A stretch of DNA of 38,564 nt, taken from the NCBI RefSeq assembly GCF_000374565.1, contig NZ_KB894714.1:1-38564 (forward strand), read 5' to 3'. Origin of the DNA: Siminovitchia fordii DSM 16014 = CIP 108821 (GTDB taxonomy: Bacteria > Bacillota > Bacilli > Bacillales > Bacillaceae_C). The notes under the pieces were generated by a model that saw nothing but the letters and a program-made list of their open reading frames with translations, did no database searches and had not been told where the DNA came from. Of the stretch, positions 1 through 7,262 are shown in pieces. How positions within the stretch are numbered: position 1 is the first letter of the stretch; the number at the start of each line of letters is the position of its first letter. Position numbers and translations under genes: made by a program.

Positions 1-1
1 A

Positions 2-724
2 GACGGCACTTTCAACATTGTCACGAATAAAGGGGTCCATTTTTCAAAATCGATTATTATTACTGCAGGAAACGGCGCTTTCCAGCCCCGCAAGCTGAAA
101 TTGGAAGGGGAAGAAAGATTCGAGGAAGCGAACCTGCACTATTCTGTTCAGAATCTGGGGCAATTCGAAGGCAGAAAAGTCGCTGTATTCGGCGGTGGAG
201 ATTCCGCAGTCGACTGGGCGATGATGCTTGAACCGATCGCAGAGAAAGTGATGATCATTCACCGCCGTGATAAATTCCGTGCGCATGAGCACAGTGTTGA
301 ATTGCTGCAGCAATCAAAAGTTGACATTTTAACGCCGTATGTGCCTGTTGAGCTCAATGGAGATGAAAGAGTGGAAAACGTGGTCGTTCAGGAAGCAAAG
401 GGCGAAGAGAAGCTTAAGCTTGAAGTGGATGACGTACTGGTGAACTATGGCTTTATCTCATCTTTGGGGCCGATCAAGGACTGGGGCCTGGAAATCGAGA
501 AGAACTCCATCCTGGTGAATTCCAAAATGGAAACAAACATCGAAGGCATTTATGCGGTCGGAGATATTTGCACGTATGAAGGAAAAGTGAAGCTGATCGC
601 AACTGGATTCGGCGAAGCGCCGATTGCTGTGAGCAACGCGAAGGTCTATATGGATCCGACAGCGAAGCTGCAAACCGTTCACAGCACAAGCCTGATGGAA
701 GAAAAGAAGACATCTTTAGTATAA
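2..724 (+). CDS. Ferredoxin-NADP(+) reductase, thioredoxin-reductase-like type (5' end outside window)
   Basis: This is the C-terminal 240 codons of an FAD/NAD(P)H oxidoreductase; the reading frame is open from base 2, so the start lies upstream. The nucleotide-binding motif GGGDSAVDW and the late FAD motif YAVGD are visible. The CxxC redox pair that thioredoxin reductases carry between the two nucleotide-binding regions is absent, which points to the YumC-type ferredoxin-NADP reductase. The stop is 14 nt before a ferredoxin gene, so the two are co-transcribed. Inferred role: passing electrons from NADPH to that ferredoxin and on to the Rieske oxygenase at 1170. It is probably a dedicated second copy rather than the housekeeping enzyme; that part is inference from context. 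Confidence 0.88.
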   Translation, partial: DGTFNIVTNKGVHFSKSIIITAGNGAFQPRKLKLEGEERFEEANLHYSVQNLGQFEGRKVAVFGGGDSAVDWAMMLEPIAEKVMIIHRRDKFRAHEHSVELLQQSKVDILTPYVPVELNGDERVENVVVQEAKGEEKLKLEVDDVLVNYGFISSLGPIKDWGLEIEKNSILVNSKMETNIEGIYAVGDICTYEGKVKLIATGFGEAPIAVSNAKVYMDPTAKLQTVHSTSLMEEKKTSLV

Positions 725-738
725 GGAGAGTTGTAAAA

Positions 739-996
739 ATGGCGTTATACGTAAAAGTTGACCAAGATACATGCATCGGCTGCGGAGCGTGCGGTGAAGT
801 AGCTCCCGACATTTTTGATTACAACGAGGAAGGCATCTCATTTAGCCTGTTGGATATGAATGTTGGTGCCGTTCCGGTACCGGAAAATGTAGTTGACGAT
901 TTGGAAGATGCGCGAGATGAATGTCCGACAAGCTCAATCAAAGTGGAAGAGGAGCCGTTCTCCGATCCGGCTTTATTGCAAAATAAAGTTGTTTAG
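739..996 (+). CDS. Ferredoxin, single 4Fe-4S cluster
   Basis: An 85-residue acidic ferredoxin. Cluster ligands are visible as C12, C15 and C18 (CIGCGAC) with C62 followed by proline (ECP), the pattern of bacterial monocluster 4Fe-4S ferredoxins. The Shine-Dalgarno AAGGAGAG lies just before the ATG, 14 nt after the reductase gene. Position between a reductase and a Rieske oxygenase suggests it is the electron shuttle for that oxygenase. Using a 4Fe-4S ferredoxin with a TrxR-like reductase differs from the classical 2Fe-2S or flavin/2Fe-2S reductase partners of Rieske oxygenases. It may also serve other enzymes. Confidence 0.93.
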   Translation: MALYVKVDQDTCIGCGACGEVAPDIFDYNEEGISFSLLDMNVGAVPVPENVVDDLEDARDECPTSSIKVEEEPFSDPALLQNKVV

Positions 997-1021
997 GATA
1001 TACAGTCCAATCGATGGGATT

Positions 1022-1056
1022 GAGTGCATTTGCACTCTATGAGCACAAATGCACTC
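1022..1056. promoter_or_regulatory. Candidate enhancer (UAS) copy 1: paired GAGT-N8-ACTC palindromes
   Basis: Two 16-bp half elements, GAGTGCATTTGCACTC and GAGCACAAATGCACTC, are separated by TAT. The same architecture occurs at 5069 and 10592, each upstream of a sigma-54 promoter. Here the element ends 55 bp before the -24 GG. As RNA it could also fold into an 11-bp hairpin, so a second role as terminator of the ferredoxin transcript is possible. The recurrence argues for a protein-binding site. Confidence 0.72.
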
Positions 1057-1109
1057 GCTTTCGTTTTTATAAAACCTTATACCTATAAGTTTTTGCCTGA
1101 CAAAAAAGT

Positions 1110-1125
1110 TGGTACGGATTTTGCG
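1110..1125 (+). promoter_or_regulatory. Sigma-54 promoter P1 (Rieske oxygenase gene)
   Basis: TGGTACG, 4 nt, then TTGCG fits the -24/-12 sigma-54 consensus with exact GG-N10-GC spacing (GG 1111-1112, GC 1123-1124). It lies 45 bp before the ATG at 1170 and downstream of the paired-palindrome element. The expected start of transcription is about 1136. Confidence 0.85.
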
Positions 1126-1169
1126 AATATAAAAATCAAGAAGTTTGAGAAGAGAAGGGAGTTTTTAAA

Positions 1170-2213
1170 ATGGCTACAACAACACAGACTTTGGAGTACA
1201 CACTCCCCTATAAAAATTATGTTGATCCAAAAGTTTTTGAGGAAGAGAAAAAAAAGATTTTCCGCAACAGCTGGGTACTGGCAGGCCATACAAGCCAAGT
1301 TGAAAAAATCGGCGACTTCTTCACCTTTGATATTGCTGACCAGCCGTTGATCATCAGCAGAGACAAAAATAATGAAATTAATGCTTTTTACAACATCTGC
1401 CCTCATAGAGGTTCAAAGGTAGAGAAAAGCGAGTCCGGAAATAAAAGGGTTTTCATGTGCCAGTACCATGGGTGGACGTTCCAATTGGATGGCAAGCTGA
1501 ATAAAGCGCCGAATTTTAATACAAATGAGCTGGGCAAACACAGCTGCATGACGAAGGTAAATTTGGAAGTGTATAAAGGGATGATCTTCATCAATCTGGA
1601 TCCTGCGGCAAAGCCAATGGCTGACACCCTCGGAGACTTTATGAAAGACCTTGAAAAGTATACGTTCCTTGAATCATTGAAAAAAGTACGTGTTACAACT
1701 AGGGTTATTGAAGCCAACTGGAAAGCGGTTATAGACAATTATCTTGAATGTGATCACTGTAAAATTGCCCATCCGGAATTTTCAAAGACGTTTGATATGA
1801 AAAATTACTATATCGATCTGCATGACAATTTTTCATGTCAATATTCAAAAATGACCAGCAAGACAGATGAAGACCGTGAAGAACATGCGAATTTTTATTG
1901 GGTTTGGCCGAATCTAATGGTCAGCATTTACCCGGGAGAAGACGGAAATATGACAACAAGTCAAATACTTCCATTAGCCCCTGATAAATCCCTGGCTATT
2001 TACAGCTACTATTTTAAATCTGATGAAATATCCAAAGAGAATGAAGAACTGATCAGATTTGTCGATCAGGTCCGCCTGGAAGATTTCGACCTTGTTGAAA
2101 TACTGCAAAAAGGTTTTGATACACAAGCATTTGAAAGAGGGATCTACTCTCCGACTGAATATGCCATCAAGTATTTCCATCGGCGTTATGAAGAGGAAAT
2201 GAAAGCAGACTAA
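1170..2213 (+). CDS. Rieske-type non-haem iron oxygenase, alpha subunit (quaternary-amine type suspected)
   Basis: A 347-residue terminal oxygenase. The Rieske 2Fe-2S ligands are C77, H79, C97 and H100 (CPH and CQYH). The mononuclear iron site is H196 and H201 (H-x4-H), with Asp305 or Asp307 as the likely third ligand. The residue expected to bridge the two metal centres is Glu193, three before the first histidine. Glutamate there is described for carnitine oxygenase CntA, whereas ring-hydroxylating dioxygenases have Asp. The gene follows its reductase and ferredoxin and is driven by sigma-54 promoter P1. The window has a BCCT transporter and a betaine-aldehyde-type dehydrogenase, so C-N bond oxidation of a betaine, choline or carnitine-like compound is a fair inference. 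The substrate is not established; aromatic substrates seem less likely. Confidence 0.87.
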   Translation: MATTTQTLEYTLPYKNYVDPKVFEEEKKKIFRNSWVLAGHTSQVEKIGDFFTFDIADQPLIISRDKNNEINAFYNICPHRGSKVEKSESGNKRVFMCQYHGWTFQLDGKLNKAPNFNTNELGKHSCMTKVNLEVYKGMIFINLDPAAKPMADTLGDFMKDLEKYTFLESLKKVRVTTRVIEANWKAVIDNYLECDHCKIAHPEFSKTFDMKNYYIDLHDNFSCQYSKMTSKTDEDREEHANFYWVWPNLMVSIYPGEDGNMTTSQILPLAPDKSLAIYSYYFKSDEISKENEELIRFVDQVRLEDFDLVEILQKGFDTQAFERGIYSPTEYAIKYFHRRYEEEMKAD

Positions 2214-2230
2214 ATCACATCTTCTAACAG

Positions 2231-2255
2231 GACTCCTTTCTGTATGAAGGGAGTC
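2231..2255 (+). terminator. Hairpin after the Rieske gene
   Basis: GACTCCTTTC pairs with GAAGGGAGTC over a 5-nt loop (one G-U). There is no strong T run directly after it, so it may be a weak terminator or an mRNA 3'-end stabiliser. Confidence 0.5.
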
Positions 2256-2268
2256 TGCATATGTAAAT

Positions 2269-2297
2269 TTTTCAGGTGTATGTTACATTGATATAAT
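2269..2297 (+). promoter_or_regulatory. Probable sigma-A promoter of the amino acid dehydrogenase gene
   Basis: TTTTCA, 17 nt, TATAAT at 2292-2297, ending 39 bp before the ATG at 2337. The -10 is perfect and the -35 is weak. No GG-N10-GC match was found here, so this gene seems not to use sigma-54 directly. Confidence 0.5.
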
Positions 2298-2336
2298 ACC
2301 TGGCAGGGCAGCAATCACATCTTAGGAGGAATCACA

Positions 2337-3512
2337 ATGTCTAAACCCTATCTAGTAGTAGAATGGAATGATACTGAAACAGATGCGAAAGGCTGGATGG
2401 TCGTCCATAATTTTGTGAAAGGTTATACAGGCGGCGGCACAAGGATGCATCCGACAGTGACAAAAGAGGAAGTGGAAAGGCTTGCAGAAGCAATGGCCTA
2501 TAAATATGTAGCAAGCGAATCGGAAACGACAGGGGGATGCAAAGCCGGCATCTCTTACGATTACAAAGCTCCGGATGCATATGACGTATTGCGAAGGTTC
2601 TTAATCGCTATGATGCCTTATGTTGATAATGGTGTCTCATTGGGAAGTGACCTTGGAACGAAGTATGAAGATGTCTTGAATATCTTCCATGAATTCGGGA
2701 TCGATATTCCATTGACCCAGTCTATGAAAAAAGATCCTGCTGTTCTTCAAGGAATCAAGGATTATGATGAACTATTATCAAAAAGAATTGACGGTCTTCT
2801 TGTCAATGACGTCGTGACCGGATATGGCGTCGCTTTTTCAGCAGATGAAGCCTGGAAGTTTAAAAAAGGGAAGGAAGGCGCAAAGGTTGTCATCCAAGGA
2901 TTCGGCTGTGTTGGTGCAAGTTGTGCGTTGAAACTCTCCCAATTGGGATATAAAGTGGTTGGAATATCAGATGCTAATTTGCTTGTAACATGTGAAGAAG
3001 GTTTGGATGTACAAAAGCTCATTGATCATAAAAACGTGTATGGTGAAATGGATAAAAATCACTTTGATCCTGCCTATGAGGTAAGACCAAACTCTGAATG
3101 GCTTGATGTCGACTGTGATATTTTGATCCCTTGTGCTTTGGAAGATGTCATTAACGGATCCAACGCAGAAAAGGTAAATGCGAGCCTGGTCGTGGAAGCG
3201 GCTAATATTCCGATTTCTGCAGAAGGGGACGAAATTATCAAGGAAAGAGGGATTGATATCGTCAACGACTTCGTTGCCAACCTTGGAGCAATACGTGCTT
3301 ACGACGCAGTCATTTTCGGACTGGTAGAAGCTGAACCGCAAGCCGTGATCGATGATATCGAAAGGCTTTGCCGGAAAAATGTGTTCCGTCTGTTTACAGA
3401 ATCAAAGGAGCAAAACAGATATCAAAGAGATGTAGCATATGAAATTTTTAAGCCTGCAAAGAGCGATTCATTGGAATATACATCACCAAGTCCAACGTCA
3501 ACTGTCCAATAA
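2337..3512 (+). CDS. Glu/Leu/Phe/Val dehydrogenase family amino acid dehydrogenase, divergent
   Basis: A 391-residue NAD(P)-dependent amino acid dehydrogenase, expected to deaminate an L-amino acid to its 2-oxo acid and ammonia. It shows GGGTR (32-36), the catalytic lysine K69 in GGCKAGI, the catalytic aspartate D105 in SDLGT, and a Rossmann loop GFGCVG (188-193). Two family signatures are altered: the usual GGAKGGI is GGCKAGI, and the usual EGANGP-like segment reads EAANIP. This suggests a substrate other than glutamate or leucine. The Shine-Dalgarno AGGAGG is 7 nt before the ATG. It sits between the Rieske gene and an amino acid permease; with the ThDP enzyme and aldehyde dehydrogenase downstream it would complete an amino acid to 2-oxo acid to aldehyde to acid route. 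That pathway is inference. Confidence 0.85.
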   Translation: MSKPYLVVEWNDTETDAKGWMVVHNFVKGYTGGGTRMHPTVTKEEVERLAEAMAYKYVASESETTGGCKAGISYDYKAPDAYDVLRRFLIAMMPYVDNGVSLGSDLGTKYEDVLNIFHEFGIDIPLTQSMKKDPAVLQGIKDYDELLSKRIDGLLVNDVVTGYGVAFSADEAWKFKKGKEGAKVVIQGFGCVGASCALKLSQLGYKVVGISDANLLVTCEEGLDVQKLIDHKNVYGEMDKNHFDPAYEVRPNSEWLDVDCDILIPCALEDVINGSNAEKVNASLVVEAANIPISAEGDEIIKERGIDIVNDFVANLGAIRAYDAVIFGLVEAEPQAVIDDIERLCRKNVFRLFTESKEQNRYQRDVAYEIFKPAKSDSLEYTSPSPTSTVQ

Positions 3513-3516
3513 TTGA

Positions 3517-3553
3517 AGGCGGAAGATGCAAATAGGCATCAACCGCCTGTTTT
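3517..3553 (+). terminator. Intrinsic terminator after the amino acid dehydrogenase gene
   Basis: AGGCGG-AA-GATGC pairs with GCATC-AA-CCGCCT, followed by GTTTT. Confidence 0.82.
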
Positions 3554-3557
3554 AAAA

Positions 3558-3572
3558 AGAAAGCGCTATAAT
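3558..3572 (+). promoter_or_regulatory. -10 element (TATAAT) overlapping a cre-like site
   Basis: TATAAT lies at 3567-3572 ahead of the permease gene, with no good -35. The overlapping AGAAAGCGCTATAA matches about 11 of 14 positions of the CcpA cre consensus, so carbon catabolite repression is possible. Confidence 0.4.
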
Positions 3573-3591
3573 ACGGAAATGGGGAAAGTGA

Positions 3592-5025
3592 ATGCAAGAA
3601 CAGGTGAGTCAACCTAAAGAATTGAAACGTTCAATGAAAAGCCGTCATTTGTTTATGATGTCAATCGGAGGGGTCATCGGAACAGGGTTATTTCTGGGGT
3701 CGGGGTATTCCATAAGTGAAGCCGGTCCTGCGGGTTCAATTACCGCTTATCTGTTTGGTGGCCTGGTTATGTACCTGGTCATGGTTTGTCTTGGGGAATT
3801 GTCGGTAGTCATGCCAGTATCGGGATCATTCCAAGCTCACGCTGAAAGATTTATCGGTCCTGCGACCGGATTTATGATTGGATGGACTTACTGGCTGAGC
3901 TGGGCCATTTATGTAGGGTTGGAGTTTATTGCGGCCGGATTGCTCATGGCCAGATGGTTTCCGGATGTGCCTGTATGGGTCTGGTGCACAACTTTTGCTT
4001 TAATCCTATTCGGTATCAATGCTTTGACGGTAAGAAGTTTTGCAGAGACGGAATATTGGTTTTCCGCTGTTAAAGTCATTGCTGTCCTCTTCTTTATTGT
4101 AGTAGGCGGGGCGGCGATCTTTGGACTCATTCCGATTAAAGGGGAATCTGCACCGTTCCTTTCAAACTTTTTCAGTGACGGATTGTTTCCAACAGGATTC
4201 ACAGGTGTTTTTATCTCTATGATGACGGTTGTATATGCCTTTATGGGTTCGGAAATTATGGGAGTTGCAGCGGGAGAGACAGAAAATCCCGAAAAAAATA
4301 TTCCAAGAGCGATTCGAAGCATTGTTATCCGTATCTTAGTTTTTTATGTACTGGCAACCTTTGTTTTATCAGCAATCGTTCCATGGAAAGAAGCTGGGGT
4401 GCTTGAGAGCCCGTTTGTAACCGTATTCGATATGATCGGTATCCCCTATGCTGCTGATATTATGAACTTTGTCATCTTAACCGCCATTTTATCGGTTGGT
4501 AATACAGGTTTATTCGCTTGTACAAGAATGCTGTTTTCGCTTTCCCAAAGCGGACAGGCTCCACGCGTATTTGGAAAAGTGAACAAGCGCGGAGTACCAA
4601 TGAACGCATTGTTGGTCACCCTAGTGTTTGCCTTGCTATCCTTACTTACTAGTGTCATCGCAGAAGAAACGTTATTCGTTGTACTGTTAGCAATCAGCGG
4701 TGTAGGCGGCGTCGTTACATGGATGGCAATTGCGTGGGCCCAGTACCGATTCCGCAAGCAATATATTGCAGACGGAGGAAGATTGGAAGATTTGAAGTTT
4801 AAAGTTCCTTTTTTCCCGCTAGTTCCATTTCTAGCCTTGATTATGTGTGTCGGCCTCGTTGTATTTACCGCATTTGATCCAACGCAGCGTACATCGCTGT
4901 ATATAGGATTCGGTTTCGTCGCACTTTGCTATGTATTCTACTATTTTAAATTTAAAAGGAATAAGGTGGATGCTACTGTTGCTACTGTTCTGACGGATGA
5001 AAAGCCTGATAAGCTAGTTCAATAA
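3592..5025 (+). CDS. Amino acid permease, AAT/APC family
   Basis: A 477-residue, about 12-helix membrane transporter. It carries the APC hallmark GGVIGTGLFLGSG in the first helix and the conserved segment EIMGVAAGETENPEKNIPRA in the central region, as in the LysP/RocC/RocE and S-methylmethionine permease group. These proteins import L-amino acids by proton symport. The start has GGGGAAAG 6 nt upstream. It follows the amino acid dehydrogenase, so it may import that enzyme's substrate. The group includes carriers for basic amino acids, but specificity cannot be read from sequence. Confidence 0.88.
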   Translation: MQEQVSQPKELKRSMKSRHLFMMSIGGVIGTGLFLGSGYSISEAGPAGSITAYLFGGLVMYLVMVCLGELSVVMPVSGSFQAHAERFIGPATGFMIGWTYWLSWAIYVGLEFIAAGLLMARWFPDVPVWVWCTTFALILFGINALTVRSFAETEYWFSAVKVIAVLFFIVVGGAAIFGLIPIKGESAPFLSNFFSDGLFPTGFTGVFISMMTVVYAFMGSEIMGVAAGETENPEKNIPRAIRSIVIRILVFYVLATFVLSAIVPWKEAGVLESPFVTVFDMIGIPYAADIMNFVILTAILSVGNTGLFACTRMLFSLSQSGQAPRVFGKVNKRGVPMNALLVTLVFALLSLLTSVIAEETLFVVLLAISGVGGVVTWMAIAWAQYRFRKQYIADGGRLEDLKFKVPFFPLVPFLALIMCVGLVVFTAFDPTQRTSLYIGFGFVALCYVFYYFKFKRNKVDATVATVLTDEKPDKLVQ

Positions 5026-5068
5026 TTTTCTATCTTTCAAAATATCATTTTCTCACCTCGACAAAACT

Positions 5069-5103
5069 GGGTTTAAAAATACTCTATGAGTATAAGAACA
5101 CTC
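5069..5103. promoter_or_regulatory. Candidate enhancer (UAS) copy 2: paired GAGT-N8-ACTC palindromes
   Basis: GGGTTTAAAAATACTC, TAT, GAGTATAAGAACACTC. The core ATACTC-TAT-GAGTAT is a perfect inverted repeat. It ends 42 bp before the -24 GG of P2. Unlike copy 1 the outer arms do not pair, so this copy is no terminator hairpin. Confidence 0.75.
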
Positions 5104-5143
5104 ACGTAATACATCTCTGAGCCATTTATCAGTTCTTCTAACT

Positions 5144-5159
5144 TGGCATGGAAATTGCA
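5144..5159 (+). promoter_or_regulatory. Sigma-54 promoter P2 (symporter/ThDP/ALDH operon)
   Basis: TGGCATG, GAAA, TTGCA: a near-consensus -24/-12 with exact GG-N10-GC spacing (5145-5146 and 5157-5158). Predicted transcription start is near 5170, leaving a leader of about 325 nt before the DUF3311 gene. Confidence 0.9.
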
Positions 5160-5170
5160 AATATAGAATT

Positions 5171-5495
5171 GGAATGTCAGAAGGGAGAGAAGCTTTATCA
5201 TTTAGATGGACTCTGCGTGCCCAGACCTCACAAAATGGGGACCATCTTCATTGCAGGATAGTTATGGATTAGCCGGTAGGAAAGTAGGCCTTCAACAGAA
5301 GAAAAAATGGCTGAACATTCGTGAACATCGTTGAATGAATACGACCAAAATCAAATAGCGATTTAAAACAGATCCATTTATACAGATGAATGCGCTGCAC
5401 ACAAATTTACAGATAACTGGAAACGGTTCATCTTTTTGTGGACATGGTTTCATCACGAATCAGCGGCAGTATAATTCGACCAGGAGGTTCAGCTA
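5171..5495 (+). other. Long untranslated leader of the P2 operon
   Basis: No recognised riboswitch is seen. An ATG at 5206 opens a 42-codon frame to TGA at 5334, but it has no close Shine-Dalgarno site. A cre-like TGGAAACGGTTCAT lies at 5418-5431, one base short of the usual spacing. The leader is much longer than those of P1 and P3. Confidence 0.4.
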
Positions 5496-5696
5496 ATGAA
5501 GAAAAGATTCTGGCTGTATATTTTCAGTATGATACCCGCAATCGGCAGCTTGACTGTCATCAATAAAATTGAACCATATGTCCTTGGGATGCCATTTGTA
5601 TTGTTTTGGCTGATGCTGTGGGTCGTGCTCACTTCCCTTTTCTTATACATTGTCAACATACTTGATCCTGCAAATGAAGGGGAAGATGACATTTGA
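5496..5696 (+). CDS. DUF3311 small membrane protein, symporter partner
   Basis: A 66-residue protein with two predicted transmembrane helices (about 4-22 and 30-55) and an acidic tail. The segment PFVLFWLMLWVVLTSLFLY is typical of DUF3311 proteins, which are encoded directly upstream of sodium:solute symporters much as YhdT accompanies PanF. AGGAGG precedes the ATG by 9 nt. Its TGA overlaps the TTG start of the symporter (TTGA), so the two are translationally coupled and probably act together in the membrane. It is the first gene of the P2 operon. Confidence 0.85.
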   Translation: MKKRFWLYIFSMIPAIGSLTVINKIEPYVLGMPFVLFWLMLWVVLTSLFLYIVNILDPANEGEDDI

Positions 5697-7195
5697 ATAT
5701 TTCACTTGCAATCACATTCGGTATTTTGGCACTGGCATGTTTATTGGGTATCCGGGCACGAAAAGGCAAAAATATGGACATGGAAGGATGGGCCGTCGGC
5801 GGCAGAAGCTTCGGACCAATCGTCGTATTTTTCCTGTTGGCTGGCGAAATGTTCACGACGTTCACCTTTTTGGGTGCAAGCGGAATGGCCTATGGAGTAG
5901 GGATGCCTGCGGTTTACGCATTTAACTGTTTCTACTTTGTGATTGCTTACTGGCTGCTACCGCCTATTTGGAAATACGCCAAAAAGAACAACGTCATTTC
6001 ACAATCCGATTTTTATGTAAAAAAATATGATAGTGTAGGTCTAGGGGTTGTGGTCGCCCTCATTGGGGTGATAGCCTCTGTTTCCTACCTCGTCATGCAA
6101 TTTGTCGGCTTGGGGATTATTGTTTCATCGTCGTCCTATGGAGCTATTTCATCCGGGTTGGCTGTTGTAATCAGTGGTTTGATTGTTGCTATATATGTAA
6201 CGGTTTCCGGAATGCACGGATCGGCTTGGACAGCCATTATGAAAGATATCTTGACCCTGGGGGTCATTGTGTTCATGGGTTTTTATTTTCCAATCTATTA
6301 TTATGGAGGATTTAGACCGATGTTCCAGGCCATAGAAAGCGCGCATCCGGAGATGCTTCTATTTCCGGCTGAAGGTTTGAGCATTACTTGGTTTATCACC
6401 ACAACAATCATGCTCGCTTTGGGTTTTTATCTGTTTCCACACATGCAAAGCGGAGTCTTTTCGTCAAAAAGCGCGAAAGCGTTGCGATGGAATGCTGCCA
6501 GTATGCCGTTATACCAACTGATTATTGTGTTTTCCATCATTATCGGATTTTCGGCCATTATTCAGGTTCCGGGTTTGGACGATGCCGACATGTCTTTATT
6601 CAAACTTGCCCAAGCTTCTTTTCCACCTTGGTTTGTGGGGATGATTGGAGCAGCAGGAGCATTGGCCGCACTCGTCCCAAGCTCTATCGTTCTGCTGTCA
6701 TCGGCAACACTTTTATCCAAAAATATATATAAAGTATGGAAGCCTGAAACGACAGATAAGCAGATAAATAATTTGAGCCGTTCTCTTGTCCCTGTATTGG
6801 TTGTATTTGCAGTCTTTTTTGCATTGAATGAATCCAAGCTGATCGGCCTGATCTATATTATGGTGTACAGTATCATCGTCCAATTGTTCCCTGCTTTGTT
6901 CTTCAGCTTACTGAAAAAGAATCCGGTCAACAAAATCGGGGCATTGACAGGGATGATTGTCGGTGTACTCATCGTCATCTATTCAACGCTGACTGACACG
7001 ACGATGGCTACGCTATTCCCAAACCTTCCGGGCTACATCAAAGACTTTGATACTGGGCTTGTTATTTTGATCATCAACTTTATCGTGACGTACGTTGTGG
7101 GCGTTGCCACAAACAAAGCGGTAAAAAGCGAGACTGGCAGCCTGCGGGGAGAATCCGAAAGAAAAATGGACTTTCATCATATGAAGGTTAAATGA
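5693..7195 (+). CDS. Sodium:solute symporter (SSS) family transporter
   Basis: A 500-residue protein with about 13 transmembrane helices and the SSS architecture. The TTG start is chosen because it overlaps the preceding stop codon (TTGA) and AAGGGGAAG lies just upstream. Members import organic acids, amino acids, choline, pantothenate and similar solutes with Na+. It lies in the P2 sigma-54 operon before the ThDP enzyme and aldehyde dehydrogenase, suggesting it carries a substrate or intermediate of that pathway. Specificity is unknown; a monocarboxylate or amino acid is as likely as a quaternary amine. Confidence 0.88.
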   Translation: MNISLAITFGILALACLLGIRARKGKNMDMEGWAVGGRSFGPIVVFFLLAGEMFTTFTFLGASGMAYGVGMPAVYAFNCFYFVIAYWLLPPIWKYAKKNNVISQSDFYVKKYDSVGLGVVVALIGVIASVSYLVMQFVGLGIIVSSSSYGAISSGLAVVISGLIVAIYVTVSGMHGSAWTAIMKDILTLGVIVFMGFYFPIYYYGGFRPMFQAIESAHPEMLLFPAEGLSITWFITTTIMLALGFYLFPHMQSGVFSSKSAKALRWNAASMPLYQLIIVFSIIIGFSAIIQVPGLDDADMSLFKLAQASFPPWFVGMIGAAGALAALVPSSIVLLSSATLLSKNIYKVWKPETTDKQINNLSRSLVPVLVVFAVFFALNESKLIGLIYIMVYSIIVQLFPALFFSLLKKNPVNKIGALTGMIVGVLIVIYSTLTDTTMATLFPNLPGYIKDFDTGLVILIINFIVTYVVGVATNKAVKSETGSLRGESERKMDFHHMKVK

Positions 7196-7262
7196 AAGTG
7201 GCAGCTGCTTTGCTGCGTTAGCATTTTTAATTATCGTAGAAAAACATCTTGGGAGGATCATA

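Noticed and set aside
1022-1056. Reading the first paired palindrome only as a rho-independent terminator of the ferredoxin gene
   Set aside because: It can fold with an 11-bp stem, but the same layout recurs at 5069, where the outer arms do not pair, and at 10592, after a separate terminator. A regulatory site explains all three.
2297-2320. A sigma-54 promoter for the amino acid dehydrogenase (TGGCAGGGCAGC)
   Set aside because: The GG to GC distance does not equal 10, no paired palindrome lies upstream, and a TATAAT sequence is present instead.
5206-5334. A 42-codon frame in the P2 leader as a gene
   Set aside because: No Shine-Dalgarno site within a workable distance and no recognisable motif; kept only as a leader observation.
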